A stretch of 51,931 nucleotides of DNA from Seminavis robusta (GCA_903772945.1 CAICTM010000704.1:1-51931), one strand, 5' to 3'; shown: positions 10,703 to 21,571, numbered from the stretch's first letter. Made by a program: numbers and translations. Notes: generated from the letters alone by a model not told the origin.

Positions 10703-13174
10703 ATGTCTTCATCCAAGACGACCTCTTCTTCCGCCTCCTCCTCAGCCGCATCTGTCAGGTCACTGCCTCCAAGGTTCCTTTCCCAAGGTCAAGTGCAGGA
10801 ACGCTTGGAGGATACCATCCTATCCTTGGACGGAATGACGGTTTCCACAGAACACAGCCCGCTCTCTGCATCATCCCCTCTTGTGGGAAGATCGATCTTT
10901 GGGGGGGCTCAAACGAGCGACGAAGCCGTTGGCGGCAGGGCCCTCAACGGTATTGAACAAGAGTACGCCAAAGAACACACGGCCCTTCAAAACTTTCACA
11001 GCAACGGAAACGACACCAGCCAACATCACGAGCTAGAAATGGAGCACCTAAACACAAACTCTGTAATACCCGGACCGACTGCCCAGGAGGACATGCCAGA
11101 ACTCATGGACGTTGCCAGTGTCCAAACAAACATGTCAGGTCTGACTTCCTGTTTCAGCAAGTTCTCTTGGCGCAGCCGAATGTCTGCCAGTGCGGCATCA
11201 CGATCAGTAGGTACCAGGCCAAGCTGTATGAGTGCAGCTTCCAGGTCAGCTTCGTCCTCACGGTGTCTTGGCCGCGGCCCGCTTCACATGGCTTTGGCCA
11301 ATGGAGCTCGGGTTGGAATTGTCCAAGAAATGCTCTTACAAGAAACAACTCCCGCGGACAAACCAATTACTCGTCACAGAGATACGGATGGCATGACACC
11401 TCTACACCTTGCCATGAAAAGAAAGGCTCCTGTGGAAGATGCCGTCTTGACGGTGCTGACATTTGATCCACAGGTAGCCATGCTACAGGACCACAGCGGG
11501 AGAACGCCCCTTCATTGGGCTATGAAGTCAGGAGCGTCCCCAAAGGTTGTAGAATACTTGCTGCACTGTAGGCCTGGGGCTGCCATGATAGAGGACAGAA
11601 AAGGTTGCTTTCCGTTGCACTGCATAGAGCAAGATACACCGCTCAGTTCCATTGAAATGGTGCTGGCACGGTATCCTGCTGCTGTCAAGAGGAAAGACTT
11701 TGAGCAAACAACGCCGCTGCATAAACTCTGCCAACAGATTGTCAATCGAGGGGGCATCAAGTCCCATGTGGAGACCCGACTTCTCTTGGCCATGGCAGGG
11801 AATCCAACTCAAGAAGATAGAAAGGGGAACTCTCCGCTCGGCACACTGATGAATGGCTGCCTGGGCCAAACCGTCCAGTTCTCAGAGGACATCTCAATGT
11901 CCATTGAGATGATTGCATTGTGGACAAAGCAGGCTTCCCTTCTCAGCCAAGAAAGGTACGCTCGAACCTCGCGGTGCTGGTTGACTTGGGTTGTGTTGTG
12001 TTGGTTCTCTCAAACTCCCGACTGTGGTTTCGTACGTTTTCGCTCCATACCGTACGGTAGTATTGAAACGCTGACCAAGATGAGTAGCAAGTTGCGTGAA
12101 TTGAATGATACTGTGGAGCAACTTGTAGCCGACACTTACAGATCTAGAGATGAGACAAGATGCATAATCAGCCCGGAAGGCCCAGAAGGTAGTGCTCGAC
12201 AAGCCAAGAGAAACAGATCCAACGACACCACTACAGGCAGCAGCACAGAAACTCGAACCGTCAAGCAAACTCGATTAGACCATCCATCTACGACTTCAGC
12301 GATAAGTGCCACCGATACTGGTACATCATCGTTTCCAATCTACTCCAAGGGAAGCACAGCCCAGACCACAGCCCCTTCGACAGCCAACCCAGCCAGTAGC
12401 ACTACCGGTAACACAACCAATGAGAGCCGTGACCAACCGCCGTCCTGCGTTCAGAGATTGGGCCCCACCGCAACTCCATGCTATCCACGAAGCGGCAGCT
12501 TGCCGCATCAGAGTCCTGCAGACAATGTTAGTCCATGTCTGCAATCGCGCAGAACTGGAACTGTTGAAAACGAGAGGATCACTTCTACGAGGATCCGGCC
12601 ATCGCCCAGCGATATCTCGACGGCACCTTCCGATGCCAAGGACGACGCCGACGACAACGCCAAAGCTTCGTCCAAAATGTCGATAGCGAAGAAGACCCCG
12701 AAAGGCGACGACGCCGCCTTGAATGAGTCTGAAATCAATGTGAAGCGGTTCCAGCGAAAGATTGGAAAGTCGCGGACAGTCTCCAAGAAGGTGGATCTAA
12801 TCCTCGAATTGTACCAGTGCGAAGCTGGCAACCGCGGGAAGGTCAAAGACGAGGGAGCCAAGAGTCATATGAAGCGAGTCTTCAAGATTGCGAGATGCAT
12901 CCACACGTGTTACCACGGCGACAAGAGAGCTTTTTGCGACGGCCGTAAAAAGCTTGACATTGCTCGGTACAAATGCAGCTTCAAAGCGAATCATGGTAAA
13001 CGCAGAGGCGTTGACGAGGCCGAGCACATTGCTGACCCGCAGCAATGCTCAACACAAAATGCCGTCGTCGGGGAGACGACAGCCGGAGAAGTACGAACCG
13101 AGATCGCAGAAGACCTGCAACTGGCAGACGGGGAAGAGTTTGATCTTGCCTTTTGTTTCGAAGCTGTACAGTAA
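10703..13174 (+). CDS. ankyrin-repeat protein with basic C-terminal region
   Basis: One open frame of 823 codons starts at an ATG in a good context. The N-terminus is Ser-rich. Ankyrin repeats run from about residue 190 to 385, shown by GPLHMALANGA, GMTPLHLAMKRKAP, GRTPLHWAMKSGAS, GCFPLHC and TTPLHKLCQ at roughly 33-residue spacing. A Thr/Ser-rich linker follows. A basic segment with paired Cys and His (ARCIHTCYHGDKRAFCDGRK) lies at about 680-770, and the tail is acidic. Ankyrin repeats mediate protein contacts; the partner is unknown. Codons 419-453 are probably an unspliced 105-nt intron (see 11956-12060), which would give a 788-residue protein. An AATAAA sits at 13180-13185, just past the stop. 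It lies between two DUF6824-type genes. Confidence 0.85.
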   Translation: MSSSKTTSSSASSSAASVRSLPPRFLSQGQVQERLEDTILSLDGMTVSTEHSPLSASSPLVGRSIFGGAQTSDEAVGGRALNGIEQEYAKEHTALQNFHSNGNDTSQHHELEMEHLNTNSVIPGPTAQEDMPELMDVASVQTNMSGLTSCFSKFSWRSRMSASAASRSVGTRPSCMSAASRSASSSRCLGRGPLHMALANGARVGIVQEMLLQETTPADKPITRHRDTDGMTPLHLAMKRKAPVEDAVLTVLTFDPQVAMLQDHSGRTPLHWAMKSGASPKVVEYLLHCRPGAAMIEDRKGCFPLHCIEQDTPLSSIEMVLARYPAAVKRKDFEQTTPLHKLCQQIVNRGGIKSHVETRLLLAMAGNPTQEDRKGNSPLGTLMNGCLGQTVQFSEDISMSIEMIALWTKQASLLSQERYARTSRCWLTWVVLCWFSQTPDCGFVRFRSIPYGSIETLTKMSSKLRELNDTVEQLVADTYRSRDETRCIISPEGPEGSARQAKRNRSNDTTTGSSTETRTVKQTRLDHPSTTSAISATDTGTSSFPIYSKGSTAQTTAPSTANPASSTTGNTTNESRDQPPSCVQRLGPTATPCYPRSGSLPHQSPADNVSPCLQSRRTGTVENERITSTRIRPSPSDISTAPSDAKDDADDNAKASSKMSIAKKTPKGDDAALNESEINVKRFQRKIGKSRTVSKKVDLILELYQCEAGNRGKVKDEGAKSHMKRVFKIARCIHTCYHGDKRAFCDGRKKLDIARYKCSFKANHGKRRGVDEAEHIADPQQCSTQNAVVGETTAGEVRTEIAEDLQLADGEEFDLAFCFEAVQ
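11956..12060 (+). other. probable in-frame intron within the ankyrin gene
   Basis: This 105-nt stretch begins GTACGC and ends CGGTAG. Its length is a multiple of three and it lacks stops. Its translation (CWLTWVVLCWF) is hydrophobic and Cys/Trp-rich, unlike the hydrophilic sequence on both sides. Removal joins LLSQE to SIETLTKMSSKL, a smooth helical context. Whether it is spliced or sometimes retained cannot be told from DNA. Confidence 0.65.
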
Positions 13175-13516
13175 ACATCAATAAATCGTGCGCCCGTTTG
13201 TAGATACCGGTAGCAGAGGCTTCCTAGATGCCCTCCCTGCCCAGTTAGTATACAGCTATGCCTATACTAGACGCAGCCAGTGATCGTTGATACGCAACCG
13301 AGTCTTTAGTGCTGATTATCATGCAGAAGGTACCGTGTGGAAGGAACGTAAGGACGGTTTAGAGTGCTGCATGGCTGCATGGATGGACGAGACTGTGGCT
13401 CTCCTTCATCCGCTCCCGGATCTAGCCACCGCACCCCGAACACTACATATGGTAGATAGATGCGCTTGCGTGTATTACTTTAGATGCTTTTTTTAAAAAC
13501 GAAAATGAAAAGAGAT
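13175..13516. other. intergenic between convergent genes
   Basis: Short gap between the ankyrin gene and the convergent minus-strand gene. It contains the AATAAA at 13180-13185; nothing else is recognised. Confidence 0.5.
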
Positions 13517-15102
13517 TCAATGATTGGTTTGCCGTGAGATCATAGTATATGAACCATCCATAGAAGTCAGAGAGTGTGTCCAGTGTGCTGCTGTGGCTTG
13601 CGGTTGTCTTGTTGGAACATTCTTCTCGGCTGAAGAGGATCTTCGGTAGCGCCATTGTGCACCGAGTCCAAATACGTTGTGCGTGAGGTTGGCAGTCGAA
13701 GGGATTGCGTCTGTGGTACTGGTAGCAGCAGCCGAGTCTGCTGAAGTGGAGGCGAAGCTGGAAGGGACAACGGCTGTGACTTGATCCGTTTTTTCATGAT
13801 GTGCGGAGGACTCCTCTGAAGCCGTGGTGGAAACTGGCGAAGGTGCGATTCCCATAATGGAGGCAGCCGTGGTAGCATCATGTTCCATGAGTTCTTCCCA
13901 TGCTTGAAATGGCAGTTCGTCGGAATCATGCCAGGATCCGACACTGACGCCAGCCCATGACGTTTCCCTGCTGAGGGATTGCGTCCTTGATGTTGCCGCG
14001 AACCGGTTGCCCTTGGGCATGGGGGGAGGGAATGGAGCGGAAGAGGCAGACACTTGCTGTTGGGACAATCGGCTTCTTGCAGGAACCGGGGCAGAATTGT
14101 TTGCGTTTGTGCTGGCCACTTGATTGTTTTGCCTTGGTATTTGCTGGAATAGACCTCCCAGGATGGCATGTAGATTAGGCTGCACTTGAGCCCGATTCTC
14201 TTGAGTAACAAGGGGGGTTGGACCCGTAACGGTGTCTGTTTGCCTTTGCATTTGTGTACATGTACTTGTAACAGGTGCCTGTGCCGTTTGTAGCTCCTGC
14301 TGAGTGCATTCATCATTCATGAGTAAGTTTAGCTGTGTTTGCGCCCAGAGCCCGGATGCAGATGAAGTTGGAGTGCCAGTGCCAGTATTGGAACTGGATT
14401 CAGGGACCATCGCCCCACTGTTGGTACATGTAGTGAGGGCTTGTGCCAAAGACTGAGCTTGTGTCGGAGGAGCAGATGCAGATGGCTGCTGCTGCTGAGC
14501 TTCATGGTGCTGTATTTTCTTGAGTAGCTCTTCTCTGATGTTGAGGGCACTGGTGGGCTTGATGGGAGCCTTAAGAGTACGAGCTCTCTGATGAGCTGGG
14601 ATTCTCTCTCTGAGGCACTGAGTGGTTTTCTTGAGGGCTTCCTTGTCCCCAATATCGTGCCAAGTGGACTGTTCCTTCTGGCTGGGGTCCGTCATGGCGA
14701 GGAAGCGACCTGCAGGAGTTTGTGCTCTCCATAGTCGCACCACTTCTGCTGCCACTTGGAGCTTGCCGCACCGTGAGAGACCCAAGTAGAATTCCTTGTA
14801 TTGATTCACCAGCATTCGAAACTGAACGTTCCCAGGATGATTTGTGGCGTGGCCACCTCGGCCGCACAGACAATCTGATTGTAATAAAAATAAAATACGC
14901 AACAAGTAAGGTTATTTTAAAATAGTTCAAAGCTTTACAAAAAGTTCCTGCAGAATCAATCTGGCCATGGCATCAGTACTGACGCTACACAAGGTGACGT
15001 ACCATGCAAGCCTGGGTGGGTGATACCTTCGAGAAGGTTTTCCTCTAATTTGCTCGCAGCATCAATCTCTTCACTCTTCTTGCTGCCTGTCTTGAACGTC
15101 AT
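13517..15102 (-). CDS. DUF6824-type domain protein, Gln/Ser-rich tail
   Basis: Two exons are inferred on the minus strand: 15102-15027 (MTFKTGSKKSEEIDAASKLE) and 14874-13517. They are joined over a 152-nt intron with a GTATCA donor and an AATCAG acceptor. The product is 477 residues. The junction creates LLEDCLCGRGGHATNHPGNV, the full DUF6824-type signature. The domain continues through WRAQTPAGRFLAM and WHDIGDKEALKK to about residue 115. The rest is a long Gln/Ser/Thr/Pro-rich low-complexity region. The intron is in the same phase and at the same codon as in the gene at 8.2 kb, so the two share ancestry. The start is uncertain: the frame is open upstream to an ATG at 15219, but a TTTTAG before 15174 may be the acceptor of another intron. 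Confidence 0.82.
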
Positions 15103-16629
15103 GGTCGATGTATCTGTTGGATCGCTTAGCTGTAGTAGCTTTGAAATGATACGATCTTTGTCTTTTGTATTGCCTAAAAGTTTGAGGAATAAAGATAAGT
15201 TTTGATTTCGCGGAAGCAAATTCCTTCGGAAGTTGATGTGTACAGTAGATCGTACCGTACTAGTAGCGTGCAGACGTGTAGACTCAACGCCAATGAGAGC
15301 AGAGGGTCAAATTAATTACGGCGAAGGAATGTCCTCTCAAAAACACAACCTGGAATGACTCGACTCGACTCGTCACATGCTCAGACAAAACTCTTGCCTT
15401 TTAAATAAAACTCAAAGCCACCACCTTCTCAAATCCTTTTTTACCCGCTGTGACATTTACAAACGCTACAATCACGAGTTAATTATTACGTTACGAAGTC
15501 ACGAAAAAATGATCAATCGGACCTGCAAGTGCCAAGGCACAAAGTGATCTCGGGAAAACTCTTCGAAACTCCGTCAAAATACAACACAAAAACGGAGGAT
15601 CCAGTCAGAAACACGTGATGGTCTCAGTAGTCTGACAGCTTTTTGACGGAGATAGTAAGAACAAATCCGATTTTCCACTGCCATCTTATGCAGGCATGCG
15701 TCAATGTTTCGGGCCTTTTGAGCCTCTCGGGAATGGGCCAGGTTTTTCGGTTTGGATGACTGGATTATACCTCTTCCTACAACAAAGGGCAAGTAGTCTA
15801 TTGGGCTTTGTGGACAGGACAAAAACAGGATGAATGACACTCTTGGAAAGCTGTTCACTGAAATTGTCTGTGATGAGACTCATCACTCATCACAAGGTCA
15901 TGGCGGGTTTCTTCTTAACTGAAGCGGTAAAGAAACTGTTTGATGGCAGTTCTGTTTTCTATTGGCGCCGAAGAGAAGGGAGTTGCACTGGCCAAACAGG
16001 CCACTTGAAGAAGGATTCAGAAAGGAGGGGGCTCAGTTGAGACTCCGTTTCCCTGCATTGTTTGGGTTGATGAACGAGGAAACGAATGAAAAGCTGCCAA
16101 CAGCCAACAGCATACAAGGACAATGCCCCCTAACATTTGGTGTTCAAGCATCTGATTTGCCTTCAACAACAGGAGCACAATCTATGAAGACATGAAGACA
16201 ATTTATCAGAAGAGAATGTCATCGCCCAGTAGCAAATATTTGGATCTTCTTGATGTCGCAGTACACTGTACTTGGAACTATCTGGTTCGAGGCCTATCTA
16301 CAAGCTACAGTGCACGTATTCCTTTGGGGCCTGTAGCTATACAATTACTAAAATAGCAGATCTTCTTGACGTCGGGGTACTAGGCATTATCTGCCATAGT
16401 TCGAGACCGACCTACAAGCACAGTGCGTACTTTCTATAGGCGTGCAAAGAGACAATCAATTATAGAGAACCAGTACATCCTTTGACAGGTTCATCAGGGA
16501 CATCAAGCAGCTGAGGTCAGTTCAATGGATGCCTGCGAATCTGACACTGTACCATTTCCAGCTGGCACATCATCACACGATACCCCTCTCGGAGGAAAGC
16601 ACCAAAGCACCGGTACGGTGTATTTGTCT
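15103..16629. other. intergenic, no gene supported
   Basis: Upstream region of the minus-strand DUF6824-type gene. An AT-rich stretch lies at about 15400-15500. The only structure seen is the imperfect tandem repeat at 16243-16470. Confidence 0.5.
16243..16470. repeat. imperfect tandem repeat, two units of about 115 bp
   Basis: Units start at 16243 and 16359. Both begin GATCTTCTTGA(T/C)GTCG. Both then share GTAC near the front, GTTCGAG(G/A)CC and CTACAAGC in the middle and ACAGTGC(A/G)(C/T) near the end, in the same order. Divergence is considerable. There is no coding content. Confidence 0.65.
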
Positions 16630-17214
16630 CTAGGAGGACGACCCGAGCTTGCGTCCCCCGTTTGGCCCGTACATTCGTTGGCGCTCCCGATCTTCGTGGT
16701 ACAAGCGTACCTGAGTCTTGCGCACAATCTTGGCATCTTTCTTGCTTGCCTTGGCTGCAGATTTGTGTTTCTTTTGCTCCTTGGTGGCAGTGTCCAATGA
16801 AGCCTTCCGCAGTTGGTCAATTTTGCCATCAAGCATGGACTGCAATCGACTTGCAAACTGGAAATGGGATGTTTCCGTTGGCTTGTAGATAAGGCTGTTG
16901 CCATTGTCGTTGCTCTTGGTGAAACCTACCGTCTCCAGCAGAGTCATCGCCGCTTCGTTGGTTGCAACGTAGACTTGGATTTTTGGATTTTCCAAGTGTA
17001 TCGTTTGGTACTTGGGATCACGCTTTGCCCGTGCATTCGATACGAGAGTCTTCAAGATTTTGGCTCGAGCAAGCTGCTCTTCCTTCTCCGAATTCGAGGC
17101 TTTCGAGCTACCAGTATGGATACTTGGAAACGCAGCATCGAAGGCACAGAGAAGCTTGAAACGTCCCGTAGCTTGCTTGTACGAGCGCTGCTCCGAGGTA
17201 GGGGGAGATGCCAT
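16630..17214 (-). CDS. PUB-domain protein
   Basis: A 194-residue single-exon protein. The start is the ATG at 17214 (MASPPTSEQ); the frame is open upstream only through a TTG. A PUB (PUG) domain spans about 48-115: ARAKILKTLVSNA, DPKYQTIHLENPKIQ and AMTLLETVGF match the family pattern of a helical repeat followed by the conserved D-x-K-Y-x-x-I-x-x-x-N-x-x-x-Q block. PUB domains bind the C-terminal tail of the AAA ATPase p97/Cdc48, so a role as a p97 cofactor is likely. The rest (120-194) is Lys/Arg/Gln-rich and helical, ending MYGPNGGRKLGSSS. No thioredoxin, UBX or glycanase domain is present, so it is a small PUB-only protein. Confidence 0.8.
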   Translation of the reverse strand: MASPPTSEQRSYKQATGRFKLLCAFDAAFPSIHTGSSKASNSEKEEQLARAKILKTLVSNARAKRDPKYQTIHLENPKIQVYVATNEAAMTLLETVGFTKSNDNGNSLIYKPTETSHFQFASRLQSMLDGKIDQLRKASLDTATKEQKKHKSAAKASKKDAKIVRKTQVRLYHEDRERQRMYGPNGGRKLGSSS

Positions 17215-17918
17215 TGTCAAAACAATAAGATTGTTACAGCCAACAACCTAGTAGCCTAGTAGTAAAGTATGTTGACAAATGACACAAGCAGAGGTAGCGC
17301 GACATGGAAGTAATGAGAGCAGCAACGGCTGATGCTGTCGCTGTTGCAAAATCTATAGATACTGGCAGGAAATTTTTGTTGAGCGTGGAACGTGGAAGAC
17401 GCACCCAACGGCCTCTGATGAAACGGTTGACTTGAGAGGGAGGTGTACCGGTATGGTGGGGGTGCAACCATCTAGCCCCGTATTCAGTGGCTGGCCGTGA
17501 GCAAAAGGTGGGCTACTTTAGAATACACTTGTCTTTTTAAAGGCAGCCAGCCACAACCCAAATAGCTAGCAAGCATCAAGCAGCCAGCAGGCCATGATCA
17601 TTCCCCCATTCAGCAGCTGTACGGCATGGAGAGGATGTGCAGCCTGTGCTGTGTCTGGGCCCCTGTCTGGCTGGTTGTAGCTGTGAACTCAACTATGATA
17701 GCGCTGTCTGCAGGGCATTGCATAGCAAGTAGAGTGCTACTTGATACTTTCCTCCGTTTCTCTTGCCTCCTTTTGTGTGCAGACTGGTACGATGAGATCG
17801 AGCTACCATAACAGCATCACAGTGACGTGATTACGAATGACAAGTAAGTTTACTTAGAATAGATTAGATAATTAGTCTTCTGTTAGTTACTTACTTTCGC
17901 TCCAGTTTTCTTGTTTGT
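17215..17918. other. intergenic, no gene supported
   Basis: About 700 bp between two minus-strand genes, with no recognised feature. Confidence 0.5.
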
Positions 17919-19313
17919 TTATTGGTATTGAGCTCCAATCTGTTCGAGGTTGCTGCGTACCTTGAGGAACGTTTCTCGTACAAAATCATTGTGTTGACGA
18001 ATCATGACAAGATTTTCGTGTCCGGGTCCAGCCTGATCAATTTTCTGTGCACACATGGCTAGCTCGTTGAGCATTTCGTCGACATGATTGAGCAAAGCCT
18101 GTCCGGTTTGAGGTCTGTAGAAATCCTGTAGTTGTTGTTTGGTTTGGAAGTCTCCCTGCATGTGCGCATTGTAGAATTGTTGCTGAACGGCCGGATCAAT
18201 GTTTGCCAGAATGGTGTATAGCATGACATCCCAAACCTCTTCGGCAATGCCTCCATTTTCGGGGTAGAATACCATTCGCTCGTAAACAAATCCCAGGTCT
18301 TTGAGTTCGGGAGTGAGTTTCTTTCCCGACATGAGTTTGCAGTAGGTAGCAGGAGGAGAAGTATCAAAGAATCCATAGGTTGCCAAAAATCGAGATGGAT
18401 TTGTGGGCTGACCGTAGCACTTGAATAGTTCTTCTCCTTGCTGTACATCTCTCAGGAACGTGACATGCACATTGCCTTCATTGTCGTACTGAACATCGAC
18501 ATTTGGCTGTGCGGCATGGTTGAGCATGTCCGACATGGGAATGATTTCTGCTTCTCCAAAGGCCGCTCTGGCTCTGCTAAAGACGACATTGAACGCCCAT
18601 TTGGTGATTTCCGTGTTGTACTTGGTGGCATCTGTAATGGTGGGTGTGTCTAGCTGTTGTGCTGTTTCCAAGAAGAGGTCGTAATTTTGTCTGTCTTGAT
18701 TTGCCAAATACTTGACAAAGGGCGGCAAGCAGTCCATTTCGAGAGGATCGAATTCCAAGGCCGTGGAGAATTTGCGAGGCAGCGCGTCCAACCATGCGAC
18801 ATACGGGGATTGGTCCTTGAGGTCGTATTCCTGCAGCACCTTGAGAAATAGGTAGAAATGACAGGCCAAATTGATGTCGCCGTTGCTGTTGGTCGCATCA
18901 ATGTACTGACTGATGGCTCCTTCCAAGGCGGCAAATTCTTCCTGACGAGCTCGCATGGACGTAATTCGCAACATGGCCGGCACGAACAGAGCTCGAGATC
19001 CCGCTCCAGCAGGCAGTCCCGCGACCACGTTCCACTCGGTACCGCCATTGTGGGGATTCACGGCTTCCGAAATCTGAAAGTTCTCCTGAAGCACGCCGTA
19101 GTAACTCGCCCATTCCACGAAACCGTTGTACTGGCGGGCAGCGTTTGTAGAAACGTCCACGGTCGACGACAATGACGTCGATTGAAGGAACCCTGATCTC
19201 GACGTTCTAACGGTTAAGGGACGAAGAGATACTTGAAAGGCGCTGCAAGAAGTGCAAACAGCCAATAGCAAAATCAGAACAGAAGAGGAAGGGCAAATAC
19301 GGGACATCATCAT
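17919..19313 (-). CDS. plastid-targeted SET-domain methyltransferase, Rubisco LSMT-like
   Basis: A 464-residue single-exon protein. The first 25 residues form a signal peptide ending in the motif CSAF (23-26), followed by a Ser/Thr/Arg-rich stretch. This is the bipartite presequence that sends proteins across the four membranes of diatom plastids. The SET core shows ALFVPAMLRI near 108, IIPMSDMLNHAAQPN (257-271, holding the conserved Asn-His) and GEELFKCYG (293-301). The domain is split by a helical insert, as in the Rubisco large-subunit/aldolase lysine methyltransferase group. The C-terminal helical region (about 320-464) fits the substrate-binding domain of that group. The role inferred is protein lysine methylation in the plastid; the substrate is unknown. 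Three ATGs in a row start the frame. Confidence 0.85.
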   Translation of the reverse strand: MMMSRICPSSSVLILLLAVCTSCSAFQVSLRPLTVRTSRSGFLQSTSLSSTVDVSTNAARQYNGFVEWASYYGVLQENFQISEAVNPHNGGTEWNVVAGLPAGAGSRALFVPAMLRITSMRARQEEFAALEGAISQYIDATNSNGDINLACHFYLFLKVLQEYDLKDQSPYVAWLDALPRKFSTALEFDPLEMDCLPPFVKYLANQDRQNYDLFLETAQQLDTPTITDATKYNTEITKWAFNVVFSRARAAFGEAEIIPMSDMLNHAAQPNVDVQYDNEGNVHVTFLRDVQQGEELFKCYGQPTNPSRFLATYGFFDTSPPATYCKLMSGKKLTPELKDLGFVYERMVFYPENGGIAEEVWDVMLYTILANIDPAVQQQFYNAHMQGDFQTKQQLQDFYRPQTGQALLNHVDEMLNELAMCAQKIDQAGPGHENLVMIRQHNDFVRETFLKVRSNLEQIGAQYQ

Positions 19314-19869
19314 GGTCTTGTCTTTTTGTTTTGTTTTCTCTGCAACAATGTAGGAATAAAATCTGCTGATTGCTGCTGCTGCTGATCGAATCGAATCCGA
19401 GGGTCGAGAGGGAAAAAATGAGAGGAGGACGAAAGAAAGAAAATCTTTGGAGTGCGGATGTCACAGATAACCCATGACGTGGTCAATGGTACGTCAGTCC
19501 CTAACTAAAGAGAAGCTCGGGACTGCCATAGCTTCCGTCAAACAACTCTTTTCTTCGTGCATCCACGCTCCACGCCGTGGTCATCATAGACTTTTAGCAA
19601 GATTCAAAACGGACGAAGGACTCGACTCTTCAGCTCTTCTGTACTAAAGTAGCTTGAGTGAGTCTGCCCATTCAAATTTAGCCCTGATACATCCTCCACT
19701 GATACATTTTGCGGCAATCTCGTCTGCTTTCGCACTGATCGCAAGTGCATTCCTCGCAACCGAGCTACAGCCAGCAAATCACGTTACGAAGGAGTGCAGA
19801 TACTACCCTACCGGTACTGGTACCAAGCTAGCTAGTTAGAGGGTACCGTACAACGATCATGTCTTTCTC
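19314..19869. other. intergenic, divergence-free spacer
   Basis: Upstream of the SET gene and downstream of the glycosyltransferase gene. It contains a short (TGC)n run near 19372-19384 and GGTACC/GCTAGC palindromes near 19810-19850. No gene seen. Confidence 0.5.
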
Positions 19870-21053
19870 CTATGCCCGCCACACTGCATGTATTCGGGTG
19901 TCGTTCTTATGTGTTGCTCCGGAATCTTCATCATCTATGTGCTGTGTATTCCATTTGACCATGAGTTCTCTTCCCAGTTCACTTCCAATTTCTCCCTTTC
20001 GGGAATAGTTGCATTCGTCCACTTGTTGATCGGTGAAGACTGTGACACCACGAGTACACATTTTAGGATGCCATACATGAATCAACCCCTTTTCTCTCAT
20101 CCTAATGACTTTGCGTTGCTGCTTGACTCGATGATAAAAGTCTGTATCTTCACCTCCCCAACCTATGTATTTTTGGGTCTGGTCAGATACCAAAAAAACA
20201 GGGAGCAACGCTTGCTATCCCCCCATGCCCCACCGTTCTTACCTTTAAAGACTTCATTGAGTCTCATAATTTTAGCATCGGGTCCCCCAATGGCCCACAT
20301 GCCCGTCCCGTAATCTCTCCAGTGTCCCTTGTGCTCGGAATAGTCGTCCATGGTCTGTCGGGGAAGATTGTTGGACACTGTTTGTATGTCCCAATGCCAT
20401 TGCACCAATTCGGGAGACTTTGGGTGATAGGATGACCAGACGATGGGGAAGTATATTGTTTCCCCCGAGACCACTTCGTTCTGGCTATTGATGAAGAATG
20501 AGGCCTTGATTTGCATGTCTACATCGATTCGGGAAACAATGCAATTTTCCTCGTGGCAGGCTGCTCGTAGAAGGAGATTGACAGAATGTGCCCTATTGAA
20601 GGTGGAGGTGGAGTTTTTGAGAGATACAAAAACAACTTGCTTCATGGTTAATCCCGACAGAACTGAGAGTTCCTGTCTTAGTAGTCTTGAGTTTTGTTTT
20701 TCTCGCACTCCGTATCGTGTGACAATGAGACGAAAGGTTCCAATGCGTGTCATATTGTGTGCCGTAATGTTCCTGTATTCTTCCATGGCCGGTCGAAGTC
20801 GTTTGGCAAAAGTGCGCAAAAGTTGGTCCCGGCTGAAAGCCGGGATCACCATGTGCATTTGCAAAAGTCGTTCTTCCAGTGCAACCTCAGATGGTGGCGA
20901 TTGTTTTGGCTGTGATACTCGTAGCCCAGCACCTGCATGACTTAGAAAGATGTGACCGCCCACAAACAACACCACGAGAAATGTTAACACGGCACAAGCA
21001 GAAACACTGGTGTACGTGCGTATCATTGCATTATTCTTGGACGCAGTATACAT
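19870..21053 (-). CDS. type II membrane glycosyltransferase, chondroitin GalNAc-transferase-like
   Basis: Two exons are inferred: 21053-20243 and 20162-19870. The 80-nt intron has a GTAAGA donor and an ACATAG acceptor. The product is 367 residues. A short cytoplasmic N-terminus is followed by a membrane span at about 17-38, the topology of Golgi enzymes. SRIDVDM (174-180) is the DxD-type metal and nucleotide-sugar site. HWRDYGTGMWAIGGPDA leads into NEVFKGWGGEDTDFY, where GWGGEDTDF (271-279) is the galactosyltransferase C-terminal motif. The combination is that of chondroitin N-acetylgalactosaminyltransferase and chondroitin synthase type enzymes. The donor and acceptor sugars in a diatom are unknown. 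The splice junction falls inside the GWGGED motif, which strongly supports it, because the unspliced frame stops soon after. Confidence 0.85.
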
Positions 21054-21571
21054 GCAGTAGAAAACAAAGATCTCGAGGAGGACCTCTCGGCCTCAACTTG
21101 GTGGGCTCCCGTCAAAGTTTCGGTGGAATGATGTAGTGGCAATGGCCAATCCCCCATTTTGCTTGTAGATATTCCATTGTCTCAATTGTCAACCAGTCTC
21201 CCTTCTCAAGATCCCTTTTTGTCGAGGGAAAAAGTTGGAGAGATGATTTGAGGTTTGAGCAACGGCATTGTTACTTTCACGCACCTCCAGCCAAAACTAC
21301 GTAGCCAAATGTATGACGCATACCGTAGAAAATCGGATAGGCAGGCGATTTCTAAGCGTTAATGAATGTCACTTTTTTTCTGGTGTGACTTGCCATTCCC
21401 AAACAAGTCACTAGCTGCTACGTATTCCCAACGCAACAACAGCATACTGTAGCAACTATCAGAACAACAGCAAGGGGCTACTGTAGTTGCTATCATCGTA
21501 GCTTGAAGGCATCGACTGCTGCAATAATAGCTAGCTATCTTCTTTCCTATTGTTGATTCGATCAAGACTAC
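21054..21571. other. intergenic between divergent genes
   Basis: About 500 bp shared upstream region of the glycosyltransferase (minus) and the prolyl hydroxylase (plus). It could hold a bidirectional promoter. No specific motif recognised. Confidence 0.45.
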
